Positions 12,226-23,203 of a DNA stretch of 64,000 bases are shown in pieces. How positions within the stretch are numbered: the first letter of the stretch is position 1; every line of letters starts with the position of its first letter. The stretch is from Hirudinaria manillensis. Lineage: Eukaryota; Annelida; Clitellata; Hirudinida; Hirudinidae. The stretch lies in contig CM067526.1 in NCBI GenBank assembly GCA_034509925.1, positions 6,233,501 through 6,297,500 on the forward strand, in the 5' to 3' direction. The notes under the pieces are model-generated. The model worked only from the letters and a program-made list of their open reading frames with translations. It ran no database searches and was not told the origin of the DNA. The position numbers and the translations under genes were made by a program.

Positions 12226-12613
12226 ATGCCTCATAAAATTGTTTCACAGTTGATACCCCTAGTCGCTCTAATCACAACAGCATGCACTATGGGTGTCAGC
12301 TACAGCATCTACTCACTATATCAGAAACCAGACGTCAGGCAAGTCGATTGAGTATTATCTAAGCTTTAACAAAAGCATAAGTCCGTAATGTCTTTATACA
12401 TTTCAGACTCATTAAATCGTCGGAATCTCCACCTTGGGAAAGAGTCGATCCAACAAAGCCTCAGAAAGTTAGCTACAGTTGATTTTTGTTTTCATTAAAT
12501 ATAATTTCAATTTCACCATTTTCACCCAACAGCTCCTCACTATTAGGAGCAAATATGAGAGAAACGAAGAGTTGGAGGCACTGAGAAAAGAGATTGGAAG
12601 TTACAAGTCTTAA
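12226..12613 (+). CDS. NDUFA4/NMES1 (C15orf48)-like small mitochondrial membrane protein
   Basis: Three exons (12226-12338, 12407-12467, 12533-12613) encode 84 residues. Residues of about 8-32 form one hydrophobic segment. The C-terminal half, PPWERVDPTKPQKLLTI followed by an EELEALRKEIG helix, closely follows the vertebrate NMES1/C15orf48 pattern (PEPWETVDPTVPQKLITI...EEL). That family is a paralogue of NDUFA4, a subunit associated with cytochrome c oxidase in the inner mitochondrial membrane. The PDV before the first splice also fits the B12D/NDUFA4 family. Intron 1 starts with GC (AG then GCAAGT), a non-canonical but known GC-AG intron. Intron 2 is GT-AG. Assignment to NMES1 rather than NDUFA4 is by eye. 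The gene is convergent with the PRUNE gene. Confidence 0.8.
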
Positions 12614-12926
12614 GCAGGACTAAGACATTTTATTTCAGAAAATCTTGATGTTTAGTTCTGTTTTGCACATTGCATGTTCAGGATTTTAATTTAGTTGTGC
12701 AAATCAAATGAATTGAAAAAGCTGTTATTTTTTACATTAATCCAAATAAATGTTGAATTCACAAGCAAGGCTCCACTAGGTGTGTGTTAATGTTTAGATA
12801 AAATAGGAATTGTCAAGGAAGACTATTTAAATTCTGAATGTCAACAGCATGGTAAACCATTGTTTCTATTATATTATTGATGGGATTAGCTGGCATATCA
12901 TCTGCTCAAAGTGTAAGATGAAACCG
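12614..12926. other. Convergent 3' intergenic space
   Basis: About 310 bases between the stop of the NMES1-like gene (plus) and the stop of the PRUNE gene (minus). It presumably holds both 3' UTRs; an AATAAA lies near 12747 on the plus strand. I saw no hairpin resembling the miR-147 that vertebrate C15orf48 carries. Confidence 0.5.
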
Positions 12927-15900
12927 TCAAACGCACTTGAGAAAATTGTTCATATGCTGTTCTAGGAGAGGCATGACTGTCTTTCTTGAAGCTGAAACAT
13001 TGAGCTGCCTGAAGGCATAGAATGAGGCTTGCTTAGTTAACATGGTCAATGACGAAGAAAAGGTTTGCTGCGATGCCGTTTTGTCTGTCATGCCAGAACC
13101 GAACTTATGAAAACCGGGAGGCAGCTCGGTAGACTCATCTTCGGACGAGTCGGATGGCGACGCCACTATCACTACGACTGGCTCCAGTTGTAAGGGAGGT
13201 GCCTTGGAAAGTGTCAATGTATCAATAACCTGCAAAATAGTTCACTGAATGTGACCAGCAGCTATATATATATACATATATACTTGCATACTACGTAGGG
13301 AGCAAAATGTTCACAAAATATTCATTCAATAAACAATTTAACTTCAGAAACAATCCTTAAGTAACCTCTTTGAGGAGTTTTTGGTTGGTTGAATAAACAG
13401 CAAGGTATCTCAGCAACGAATCTCCTAGTAATTGTATAAACATTATGATGAGAATATCTGCATTTTTCATAGTCATCACTTCTTGAAATGTAGTTTCATT
13501 GACAAGGCTATTGTCAAAGAAATCCTGCAAAGAATTAACACTATTGTAAAAAGATGTTAACATGTAACTGCTTAGAAAAATAACTTGATAAAATACTTTC
13601 AATTCAACATTCAGTTATTCTTCTATTCTGTTCCTATTAGAATTTACCTGAAATAAGTTCTCAACATTGTTTAATTAACTACCAGCTCTTCTGAATACTT
13701 ACCAAGAAATTAATGGACCAACTCTAAGCCAGTTGGCTCTATAAGTAGACACAAATTCCAAATCTAAAGCTCTAAATTGTATCTAAATGATTTTAACTAC
13801 CATGTTTTCCCACAAATAAGATGTTCTTGTATTGAAATTTATTCTAAAAAAAGCAGTAGGGCTTATTTTCAGGAGAGTGTCTTGTCTTTAAAAAGGTAAT
13901 AATCTGCTGGCTAATAATATTTATTGCTTCAATATAGAAAAAATGTTTAAGGAGGCTAGGTTTCACCCATTTGTTACTGCAATAATGTTCAATTGAAGGA
14001 GGTTCTTAATTTATTTTACAATCAGTTACAATCATATCATTCTCCTCTGGGACATATTCTAAATTCTACAAACATAGCCCCAATTTCTTGTAATTCTTTC
14101 TCCCTGAAAACCTTTGACCCAAATTTCTCACGTCTGGCAATAAAACTCTTTGCTAAGGAACACTTTTTGTCCAATACATCTGCTCACAATTCAATGCATC
14201 TGTCAGAAATTTCAGTCCACAAATTCTTCATCCAATTTATAACTTCTTGCAGGCTGGACTTAACAAAGTTTCCATGAGGATTTGACTTCATTATATTTTC
14301 TGAATAGTTGTCGTCTTCCATGTTTGTTTATCATGATTGCAAGGGTCTGGAGATAAACAATTGATCCTGAAGGAACTATTCACTTATCTACAAGAAAGTT
14401 CTTTATGTCTTTTGCATAACAAGAACTGGTGATCTTAACTATGGCTTATAATATGGGCCACTCATATTATAAAAACCATGGTTTGTTTGTCGGTCATTTT
14501 TATTTTTGGCTTATTTTTGGGGAAACAGTAATTTATTTGGATAGACAAATTCAGAAGTAGAACTCACGAATAGACTCATGTAAACCACAGAAATGGCAAA
14601 AGTGACCGACTTCTTTACCTGACCTTTCTGTAATGTTTTCATGTCTTTGAGAAGCAATTCAACTTGTGTCAAATCTATTTTGAGAGTTTCAGTTGAATGA
14701 CAGATGGTAATTTATATTATTTCTAACAGTCAGTGATGTAGATGCAATTAAATTTTAGGCACATGTTATCAAAAATCTTAATTTCTATCAGTGCTAAACT
14801 GACAATATTGCAACAATTCTTATGTGTGATTCTATCACATTTTATATCCTTATAAGTGGATATGAAAACTAGTTTTCAAACTACAATGAGCTGGGTATTC
14901 ATAATGCAAGCTATCTTCACCATTCCAAATTTTTAACCTAATTATTCCATACAACAGAAGAAAATTGGAGTAGAATTAGGCAAACAACCTCAAATGTCTC
15001 TTCATATCGGAACACTTACCAGAATTATCTAATTTAGCAGCCAGAAGTTCCTTATAATATTCCTTTCTGTCAATGTTCTTGAATTGTTTCTCCAGTTGAT
15101 CAACCATTTTGATATCTTTCTCAGTGGTCCTATCCTTGTTACCTAAGCAGGACGTATCAATAAGTATGGCCCCTAAAGTCGGAAGAGTAATTTAATCAAA
15201 TGACCAATTGTGAAGAAATCCTTAGCTTAGGATGATTTTATCTGGTCAATGTCAAATAAAATGCAAGGAATGAGTATTTACCATATAACAACATAGCCAC
15301 ATCATTAATTAGACTGAAATCTTTATTTCTGAAGATGTGCTCTGTAACAAGAGAAGAACAGGAACCAATTGTTTCAACAATAATCTGTACCCTAATTGCA
15401 AAAAGTAAACATTTCTATTATGTGGAAAATTCTGGTTAAAATAATATCTTACAAACAACAATTCAACAGTTAATCAACTTCAAATTTCAAATTTGTGGTA
15501 TTAAAAAAACAAAACAATTACCTTGAAGCAATTTTCCTTTTCTTCCCATGATGATCAATTATTTGCACAACACATTTCTCAAGGTAATCCTCTACTTTTG
15601 GAAATGCATTAAAGTCTACTAGAGAAATCTTGAGCCTACCACTGCTACAAAGCACCTTTAAGTCAAGATCTTCTTTGAAAACCAACATACTTTCATTGAC
15701 ATCAAGCTTTAAAGGCAAAAATGGTTTTAAACTTTTCACATTAAATCAATATAATCAACCCCTTACTTTGGTAGTTATAATGCTAGAGAATTACCTTGCT
15801 TAGCAGATATTTTACTTCTGTTTTCAATCTGTATTCAGATTTCCCAATATTCAAGACAGGAATGTGAATTGATCCATCTTTACTTTTAGTAATCTGTAGA

Positions 15901-16324
15901 AATTAAGGAGCTTAAACGAGTGGTTATCAGGATTGTTTACCAAAAATCATAATTTTTAACATTCCAATAATCTATATGGTAAAAAGGCATAATGTAATGC
16001 TAATTAAAAATTAGTTAGCACATTTAAGCTAAGTGACAAATTCCCCAAAATAACCCATAAATGTATAGTTTAACTGTGTAATATATTCAACTAAAACACA
16101 AAATGAATACATGGTGAAAGTATGCGAGTGCTATAGCACAAGCTGCTGAATCAAGATCACAAGCTTCGTTTCCCAGAACTGCGTGAAACTTCAGGTTTGA
16201 ATTTGCCGCATTCGTTGCCTAAAACACGAGAGTCTAAATGAAGAATCTTATTACTTAAAATCCCCTCTTAACGTCTTACATATTCCTTTGCTTTTGTTAG
16301 AAAATCAGCTATACGACCAGTCAT
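12927..16324 (-). CDS. PRUNE1: PRUNE1-like DHH/DHHA2 phosphoesterase (9 exons)
   Basis: A 422-aa protein (human PRUNE1 453) of the DHH superfamily, whose members hydrolyse short-chain polyphosphates. Exons from the 5' end: 16280-16324, 16111-16218, 15795-15893, 15522-15706, 15282-15391, 15020-15172, 14568-14674, 13366-13524, 12927-13229. All phases agree. Motif I is GNEACDLDS (Asp36, Asp38), identical to human. Motif II reads LVDFN (Asp115), where human has LVDHH. Motif III is IIDHH (135-137), canonical, where human has DHR. Motif IV is ILIDT (Asp188). The DHHA2 region follows, ending ASFYAFRQLNVSASRK...LLEQHM, which resembles human [20 protein letters not shown]. An insert with a SSEDE acidic patch lies in the last exon. 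The long human C-terminal tail is missing. The gene is head to head with the Ser-rich gene at 16589. Confidence 0.9.
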
Positions 16325-16588
16325 AAGTGCCAGAAAGTGCAATCACAAAACGAACGTGATCCAAAACAAATGGCTCTCGCGTAATATTTATCAAAATCGA
16401 AAATTTAAAAATGCAGTCTATATATATACATGAAAATTCTACATTTTCTTGTACTATGTAGTAATAAACTAAGCTGAGAGTAATTTGCTGAAGCGTTTTA
16501 AATTACCAGAATCTAGGCCAATCTTCAGCTTTTATTGTTGCGAAGGTACCGTTCGGATGCGGAGTAAGGCTTCTGGTTGCAGTTGAAA
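16325..16588. promoter_or_regulatory. Putative bidirectional promoter, PRUNE / Ser-rich gene
   Basis: Only 264 bases separate the ATG of the minus-strand PRUNE gene from the ATG of the plus-strand Ser-rich gene. Both 5' UTRs and the promoters must lie here unless there are remote non-coding exons. A TATATATATA run sits near 16420. This is inference from geometry. Confidence 0.4.
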
Positions 16589-17293
16589 ATGACAGATCGA
16601 AAACGCAGTAGCTCTCCCAGTGATTTGTTAGCAATACCTGAACATTCGTCACTTCATGATAGCGCGGACGATGCACCGGTTTTTTCGTCTTCAGTCGGAG
16701 GCTTGGCTCGACGACCACTAAATTTGTTGGAACACTGCACCCGTGGTCAGAGTTATATTAACTACTCACAGAGTTATAGTTCATTCAACAATGGGAATTT
16801 ATCTTCATCATCTACTACATCCTCCTCTACAACCAACGTTCTCGTGAGAAGAGGTAGTGCGGGAACCACTGTTACCAGTGGAGTAGTGCGAAGAAATTCT
16901 AATGGATATCGCCGACTGAGCCTATCAAGAGATCCAGCTCAACCTAGTAGCGGAAGTGTTTCCAACCTACGATGCCGTTCTCTACCTCCAGAGAGCGAAG
17001 AGGCAGACGTTCTGGGAAATTTGTTGTCGAGTCAGCCCTTAATCACAACGATTTGCTCCAGACCGCGATCTTTCACCTGCCCTGATCTTGAAACGAGAAG
17101 AATCAAGTCAAAAATCAGAAACAGGCCACCTACTCCTCCACCAAGCGAAACCCGTACGAGCGATTCTTCTGCAGAGATCTTCTTTTCCGATCAGACGGTA
17201 GTCGGATTCGGAAGGAGATCTCGACATTCCAGCCGAGACAGGATGGAAATGACTGGATTGGATGAACTTTTACCAGCAATCAGTGAATCATAA
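16589..17293 (+). CDS. Unrecognised Ser/Arg-rich single-exon protein (234 aa)
   Basis: The first ATG of the frame is at 16589 (MTDRKRSSSPSD). I do not recognise the family. The protein is low-complexity and probably disordered: a Ser/Thr run (about residues 70-85) and many basic RRxS-type sites that could be phosphorylated (RRNSNGYRRLSLSRD, RRSRHSSRDR). A proline patch PPTPPPSE may be a Pro-directed kinase or SH3-type site. The C-terminus has a short acidic-hydrophobic motif LDELLPAISES. No transmembrane segment, signal peptide or folded domain is visible. A long AT-rich 3' region follows. Codon use and an open frame across low-complexity sequence argue for a real gene. It may be a lineage-specific regulator, but function is unknown. 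Confidence 0.65.
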   Translation: MTDRKRSSSPSDLLAIPEHSSLHDSADDAPVFSSSVGGLARRPLNLLEHCTRGQSYINYSQSYSSFNNGNLSSSSTTSSSTTNVLVRRGSAGTTVTSGVVRRNSNGYRRLSLSRDPAQPSSGSVSNLRCRSLPPESEEADVLGNLLSSQPLITTICSRPRSFTCPDLETRRIKSKIRNRPPTPPPSETRTSDSSAEIFFSDQTVVGFGRRSRHSSRDRMEMTGLDELLPAISES

Positions 17294-18153
17294 CCATTTG
17301 GATGTAGTGATTGCTTTTTTCATCATTGATTTTCATCAGTATTTGTGCAATTGGTGTTATACAACTATTGTAGAATTTTTTCATACTTTACATTGGTTTT
17401 GAGTTCACTTTGATAAATTACTCGTGTACTGCCACGTACAATGGACTACTTTTTTGTCACTTATTTTTGTACTGCAGATTTACCACAATACTCTTAATTT
17501 TATTCACTTATCTTTTCTTTGGATAGCATGTTTATTAAATAATATCAATAATCGGCATAAATCCGGTCATAATTATTCTAAGATTAAGCTGGCTTCCTAT
17601 CATTTTCTTCTAGATTTCTTATTGAAGGAACTTATTGTTTGAAAACATGAAGTTAAAGTTCTTTGAAGATGTTGTTGATGTGACATTGGTAACATAAGCG
17701 GCAAATTATGTGGGGAGTGGGAGACTGTTTTCAAACAGCAGAGTCAATACTCTTTAATTCAATTCTCAACTTAACCAAGTCTTATTAATTGCTCGAGTTG
17801 ATGTTCCATGTATAGTTTGGATTTGGGTTAAAGTGTACCTATCAGCAGTTATTATAAATTACCATTGCTTAATACTTACATTCAGAGGTTTTCATTCCAT
17901 AATAGTTTTAAACTTTATTTTTATTGTTTATGCCTATTGTTGTGATCTCCCTTTCCCAATGTAATTTTAACTTGTTTGTTGCCACTGTTGATAATCGTCC
18001 TTGTCCTGTTATTTAAGACAAATGGTCTATTATGTCATTAACTTGACTTCCAAATAATGTTGCTTTTTCTGTCGCTAAGGATCTTGGATTTTGTCATAAA
18101 GATGAATATTTTCATCAATTACATTTATCATCTAACAATTTTCTAGTAATTTA

Positions 18154-18186
<33 letters not shown>

Positions 18187-19240
18187 AAATAGCTGAGGCA
18201 AGATATTAAATTATGACTGAAATAATTAAAATTATGACTCCAAATAAAAGATTAAGATGAAAGAATTTCACTGATTTATCATTGTTCTGATCAATTTCAT
18301 TTCAGATTGTTACATTCAAGTCATAAAATTTGTTTGTGAATTTGTTCTTAGTGCTGTGAATGCATTTTGTTCATGATTGAAAGCTAACTGAAATATGTGG
18401 TTCATGGATTTGATCATTTTTGAATTGGTGAATATGTCTGGCATTATCTGTTTTCATTTTTTGAGTTTAACACAAGTAATACTTTTAATAATTGGATAAT
18501 AAAATATGAATTTCTCTATCCTAGCAAAAGTCACTAAAAGTTAATTATGGAGGGCCCATCACCCACTGTGCTCATGTGATGTGAAGCTTGTAAGGGCTTT
18601 TAGATGTTGTTTGAAAAATTATGAGCGACCATGTCCCAACAAATTTAATTACATCTCAATATTTTTTGTTTGTGTTTTATCATTTCATAAATAAGTGCCA
18701 AACCAGTCCAAAGTCTTTCAAATAAGTGTAATAAGTACTTCAGGGAGAGCATTCAGTCCAATGAATACCAGTTCAAACTTGCTCTAAGGTCTGGCACAAT
18801 TGACTTAAGGAGTGGTTCAATTCTACAATGAAGCTGATCTCATGACAACTTAAGAACATTTGAAATAAGTACAACATTGTGGTTTCTCTTTCCCACCAAC
18901 AGGATGCATGTGGACCAGCTGTGGAAAAGGTAAGCAAAACTCAAAAGCAAGGCGACTTTATGAGTTTTATGCAGCGGTATTACGCCATAGGTCATTATGT
19001 TTTTATTCAATAAAACGTACTATATATAGATTAATTTGAACTTGAGAAAATAAATACAGTTAAAATATATAAAATTATATTATAAATAAAAATTATATAT
19101 GTAAAGGCAAAAATAATTAATATTGCAGGATAACTGCTCAGGAAAACGAAGGAACGCACTCAGAAATTTTTCGGGGGATTTCAATTTTATAGGATGGGGT
19201 TGGCGAAATACGGCCCTCAGGGCACAAGCGGCCCGGAGAG
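17294..19240. other. AT-rich intergenic / probable 3' UTR
   Basis: No gene recognised. The first part is likely 3' UTR of the Ser-rich gene. An ATT microsatellite lies at about 18155-18186. Confidence 0.5.
18155..18186. repeat. (ATT)n microsatellite
   Basis: About ten uninterrupted ATT units. Confidence 0.9.
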
Positions 19241-19244
19241 ACAA

Positions 19245-19350
19245 TTCAAAGAAGGAACATCGCAATAAGGATATTACAATTTTAAAATGTCGAAAGAGGA
19301 CACCGATCGCATATGGAGAGAAGCATGTCTTGCCGTGAGATTAAAAATTT
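19245..19350 (+). pseudogene. Decayed copy of oxidase exon 6 plus the start of intron 6
   Basis: About 105 bases match the downstream oxidase gene at about 21100-21210. Shared landmarks are AGGAACATC.CAATA, then CGAAAGA.GA.ACCGATCGC followed by ATATGGAGAGA, and then TCTTGCCGTGAGATTAAA, which includes the exon-6 donor and first intron bases. A gap of about 14 bases relative to the parent removes the sequence between GCATGT and CTTGCC. Because intron sequence is retained, this copy arose at the DNA level and not through mRNA. Confidence 0.75.
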
Positions 19351-19635
19351 CTAATAATTATGCAATAACGCCGGTTAAACTGTAGTTATCAATTTTTTTT
19401 TTAAATATTTGGATTCGTGTTTAATTTTTAATTATTTATTGTGATTATGAGGTTAAAACCTCCAATTCACCACAGGGAAAAATTAATCATTAATGTTTGT
19501 TGCAGATACTCGCCATAAACGGTATGTGCAAACGCTTCAAAGGTCATGATCTTTAAACCTCCTAAAGTTAATTGGCTTAAAAGGTTGAAAGCCTCTTGGA
19601 AACGCAATTGCAATGTATTATTGCTCTGATGAAAG

Positions 19636-21542
19636 ATGTCTCATAAACCTAAGATAGCTGTCATAGGGGCTGGAGCCGTTGGCCTCAGTACAGCGGTGCA
19701 AATTCAAGAGGCTTTACCTGGAAACGTGGTGACTCTAATAGCTGAAAAATTCAACCAACAAACAACAAGCGATGGAGCTGCTGGCATATTTACTCCTACG
19801 TTTACAATTCCCGATGGGACGCCAGTGGAATTGTTCGTAAAATGGGCAAACGACTCGTTTGATTATTACAGGCAATTATTAACATCTGCGGATAGTTTAG
19901 AGGCTGGAGTAAGTCACCTCACCGGATATGGATACCAAGTTGAGCAAGTCTGCCCATCGGTGAAAATAAGATTCATTTTCAATTTATTCAGTAAATTCAT
20001 TCGCATGTTAACGCAATTCACATCTAATGCTCCAATTTGTTCTTTGAATCCCATTGATAGAGTCATTTGAAGTGAATACTAAATTAAAACCAAAGTAATT
20101 TAGGGATTTAGAATGAGCATTTGTCCAAAAGAAGGACATTTGTCGTTGCATAAAACCATTATTATTCCGAAAAAGTTTTTTATTTGTTAAGTCCTATTTG
20201 AAAAACTTATCTGATTAATCTTTTGATTCACGTACTTGTATTTGTGTATAGATTTTGTACATTATTTGATTCATCAATAAAGAATCAATGAGATTTGCTT
20301 AGTTCGTTTTGTAACTCCATCTTTAAGCTCCGAATATTTTGTTTTGTTTTGTTTTTTATTTAGGAACCTCTCCTTGAGAAGATCTATTTCGACTTCAGAC
20401 CCTGCACTCAAAAGGAACGATCCATCTTTCCGACTTTGGATAAGAAGGCCAAGTAAGAGCATGATGAATATTCATTTAAAGCCTCATTCTATCAAGCCTT
20501 TGATGTACTTATAGCTTAAAGTAATTTTTTTTAAATTACAGAAATGCTTATTTTGTATCCACATTGATGGTGGAAGGAAGATGGTTCCTGCCTTATCTGA
20601 TGAAAAGATTTACCAAAAATGGAGGAAGAGTAGAAAGCAGAAAATTGGGGAGTCTCGAGGAAGTGGGTTATTTCAATAATATTACTCCGATGTAGCTTAA
20701 GACTAAATATAAAATCCTAGGCCAAAAGTGCTAAAATTATTATTAACAGTTGTCTGGTCTGTACGATGTTGTTGTCGTTTGTACCGGACTGGGAGCGCGC
20801 GAATTGCTTGGAGATGAGGAGGTCGTGGGGGTCAGAGGTCAGGTCATCAGGGTTAGTTTGCGATGCTAAATTTGTAATATTAAAGATGGAATTTAGAAAT
20901 TCTGAGAATTGCATTTGCGCCATCTAAAAATTAATTTTCTAGGTAAATGCTCCGTGGATCAAGACGTTCCTATTTGTTGACGGATATCAAACTTACATTT
21001 TCCCAGGGTTGTTATATAATCCAGTGGAAAATTTTAACTTTTTTTTTCTATTTACACTACTGACATACTTTGATTTTAAAAGGAAAGAGACGTGTATCAT
21101 AGGAGGAACATCACAATATGGAGATTACAACTTAGAAGTTTCGAAAGAAGATACCGATCGCATATGGAGAGAGGCGTGTAGACACATCCCCAGTCTTGCC
21201 GTGAGATTAAATAGCCTATGTCCTGATTTCATGCGCCTAACAAAATATTTTCCATTTAAAGAATGCAGAGTGGAAATGGCAGTGGGTAGGTCTGCGTCCG
21301 TTCAGAAACACAATTCGAGTGGAGAGAGAATCTAAGAGGTTCAAGAACGGTCAGTTGGAGGTAACGTGAATGTTTTTTTGACATTTCGAAACTTGTTTTG
21401 AAATAATTTTAATTCAATTCAGTTGGTGTATAACTACGGCCATGGAGGAAATGGAATAACCTTGAGCTGGGGAACTGGTAAACATGCTACAGAATTAGTA
21501 GTCGAAGCTGTTGGGGATTGGAGTTCGCGTCCGAGTCAGTGA
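19636..21542 (+). CDS. DDO: D-aspartate / D-amino-acid oxidase (FAD-dependent, 8 exons)
   Basis: A 345-aa flavoenzyme (human DDO 341) that deaminates D-amino acids to 2-oxo acids with release of peroxide and ammonia. Exons: 19636-19959, 20364-20452, 20542-20662, 20750-20851, 20943-21007, 21083-21200, 21262-21360, 21423-21542. Phases agree. The N-terminus holds the FAD-binding [10 protein letters not shown] (residues 9-18). [16 protein letters not shown] is the second FAD segment. Tyr227 or Tyr230 in [10 protein letters not shown] and Arg285 in VGLRPFR fit the substrate-carboxylate residues of the family. [15 protein letters not shown] near the C-terminus is the DAO signature. The very small intron 6 (61 bases) avoids a frame break. 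The protein ends SRPSQ, with no SKL-like peroxisomal signal. DDO versus DAO cannot be settled by eye. Confidence 0.88.
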
Positions 21543-22279
21543 TACACATCCATATGATGTGTTTGTTAAAAATATTAACAATTATGAATAATCGGATGCA
21601 TGTATTGAGTTAAATCTAAATTGTCATTTACCCTGCTTCTGAAGACTAACTTTTATTTAACAATTTGGACGGAAAAAACGTTACCAATAAATAATCCCTA
21701 AAAATGTGCCTGAATATTTACAATATTTATTGTGCTCATTTTCATAATTTCACATTTAAATGAAAATAATAAGTCAGGATTAGAAACCTTGAAAGTGGAC
21801 TTAGGAACGACCTTATGAGCTTCTGATACTTTAAAAGCAAAGCCGAAACAGAAAATAACAAACAAAACAAGGATAGTGTAGACCGAAACCCAAAACTAAA
21901 AAGAGGTCCATTATCATCATCAGTCACTTAAAATAGATAATTTTTTTCATCATATTTAGCTTCTGATTTTCTAAACTTAATTTATTTAGTTAATTATCGC
22001 CTATTGATCAAAAATAGATTTGCCGGTCCTATTCACGGTTGTTTTTCAAATTGCGATTTCTTCCAAGTAAAGGACTAATCTTTGCAGCAATATCGAATAA
22101 AAAATCTTCAAAGACCAAGCTTTTAAATGTTAAGTATGGTTAAGAAAAATCGATCTACCTCGTTTATTCCATGATGGTCCAAGTGATGCTAAAAATCATA
22201 TCAACCCGTTACAGAGAGCCGATCGTAATTCATCATAATTACGTCAGCACTTCATTTGTTGCCAAGATGGCCGCCCAGA
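21543..22279. other. Intergenic, AT-rich
   Basis: The stretch after the oxidase stop probably starts with its 3' UTR. Nothing else recognised. Confidence 0.5.
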
Positions 22280-22600
22280 ATAATGGTCTTGGGGGTAGGA
22301 GTTGGCCTTTTCTAGCAGCACACATTCAAGAAACATCCGTGGAAATGTTGTGACTTTAATAGCTTAATAGCTCAACGAGCAAAGAACAAGCATTGGCGTT
22401 CGGGGTTGATTTATTCCATGTGTTGGAGATCCAGCTGGTACATTAAAAGGAACTTCTTTCAAAATGGGCAAATTACCGATTTCTTAAAACAATAACTGAT
22501 TTCTGAAGGCTCCATTCAAGTATTATTAGGCTCCATTATTAGTGAAGTTATTGGATATGGATAGTAGAACAACAACGTCTACTTAATGGTGACAGTCAAT
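22280..22600 (+). pseudogene. Decayed copy of oxidase exon 1
   Basis: Colinear similarity to exon 1 (about 19660-19950) of the oxidase. Matching blocks are CACATTCAAGAA.C against CAAATTCAAGAGGC, then GTGGAAATGTTGTGACTTTAAT against CTGGAAACGTGGTGACTCTAAT, then TTCAAAATGGGCAAA against CGTAAAATGGGCAAA, then GGATATGGATA and GAACAACAACGTCTAC near the end. Many stops and indels make it non-coding. Similarity extends across most of exon 1. No other exon of a downstream copy was found. Confidence 0.7.
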
Positions 22601-22675
22601 TTTGGCAACCATTTTAAATTATTTATGTGACGAATTCAAAGTTAATTTCTTTAACAATTATAATTTTTATTATCA

Positions 22676-23052
22676 ACTAGTGGTGCCCAGCCACGCGTTG
22701 CTGTGGCTCAATCTGATTATTAATTTTATAAGAAAGAAGTTTTCTAATATGTTTATTTTTACAATTTCACAAATTTTCTTGAGGGTTATGATAGTTAAAG
22801 CTTTTTAATGTCTCTCTAAAGTTTATTTACATAGATCAGGCCGTGACGTCGTCGTGGCAAAATGGCCGGATTTGCGAAAAAAGCGTATTTTTACATGATG
22901 TAGTTGTGGCACATATATGAAACCTATATACAAACACTCCCCTAATCGAGCACTATGTTGTGTCAAAATTTCAAAGCAATTGGTTAAGTACTTTCAGAGA
23001 ACATTTGCATGTTACAAACACACATTGCATTTTTATTTATATAGAATATAGA
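22676..23052 (+). repeat. Interspersed repeat (RTE/SINE-like)
   Basis: A patch unlike its surroundings starts CTAGTGGTGCCCAGCCACGC, contains GGCCGTGACGTCGTCGTGGC and AAATTTCAAAGCAATTGGTTA, and ends in the A+T tail ACACACATTGC plus ATTTTTATTTATATAGA. This layout resembles short 3' ends of RTE-type LINEs or their SINE partners in invertebrate genomes. Class is from general appearance only. Confidence 0.5.
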
Positions 23053-23203
23053 TTTAAAACGTTTGCGTACGTACCCGATTATTCTCATGTTCTTGTAATT
23101 TCATAGCCGGGTCCAATCTGAATTGTCCAACTAAAACTAATAAAACAGTTCAAATCACCATACAAAATACTGTTAAAGTTTCGTCCGGGACCGACGTATC
23201 CGT

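Noticed and set aside
12614..12926. A miR-147-like hairpin in the 3' region of the NMES1-like gene
   Set aside because: Looked for because vertebrate C15orf48 carries it; no matching seed or hairpin seen.
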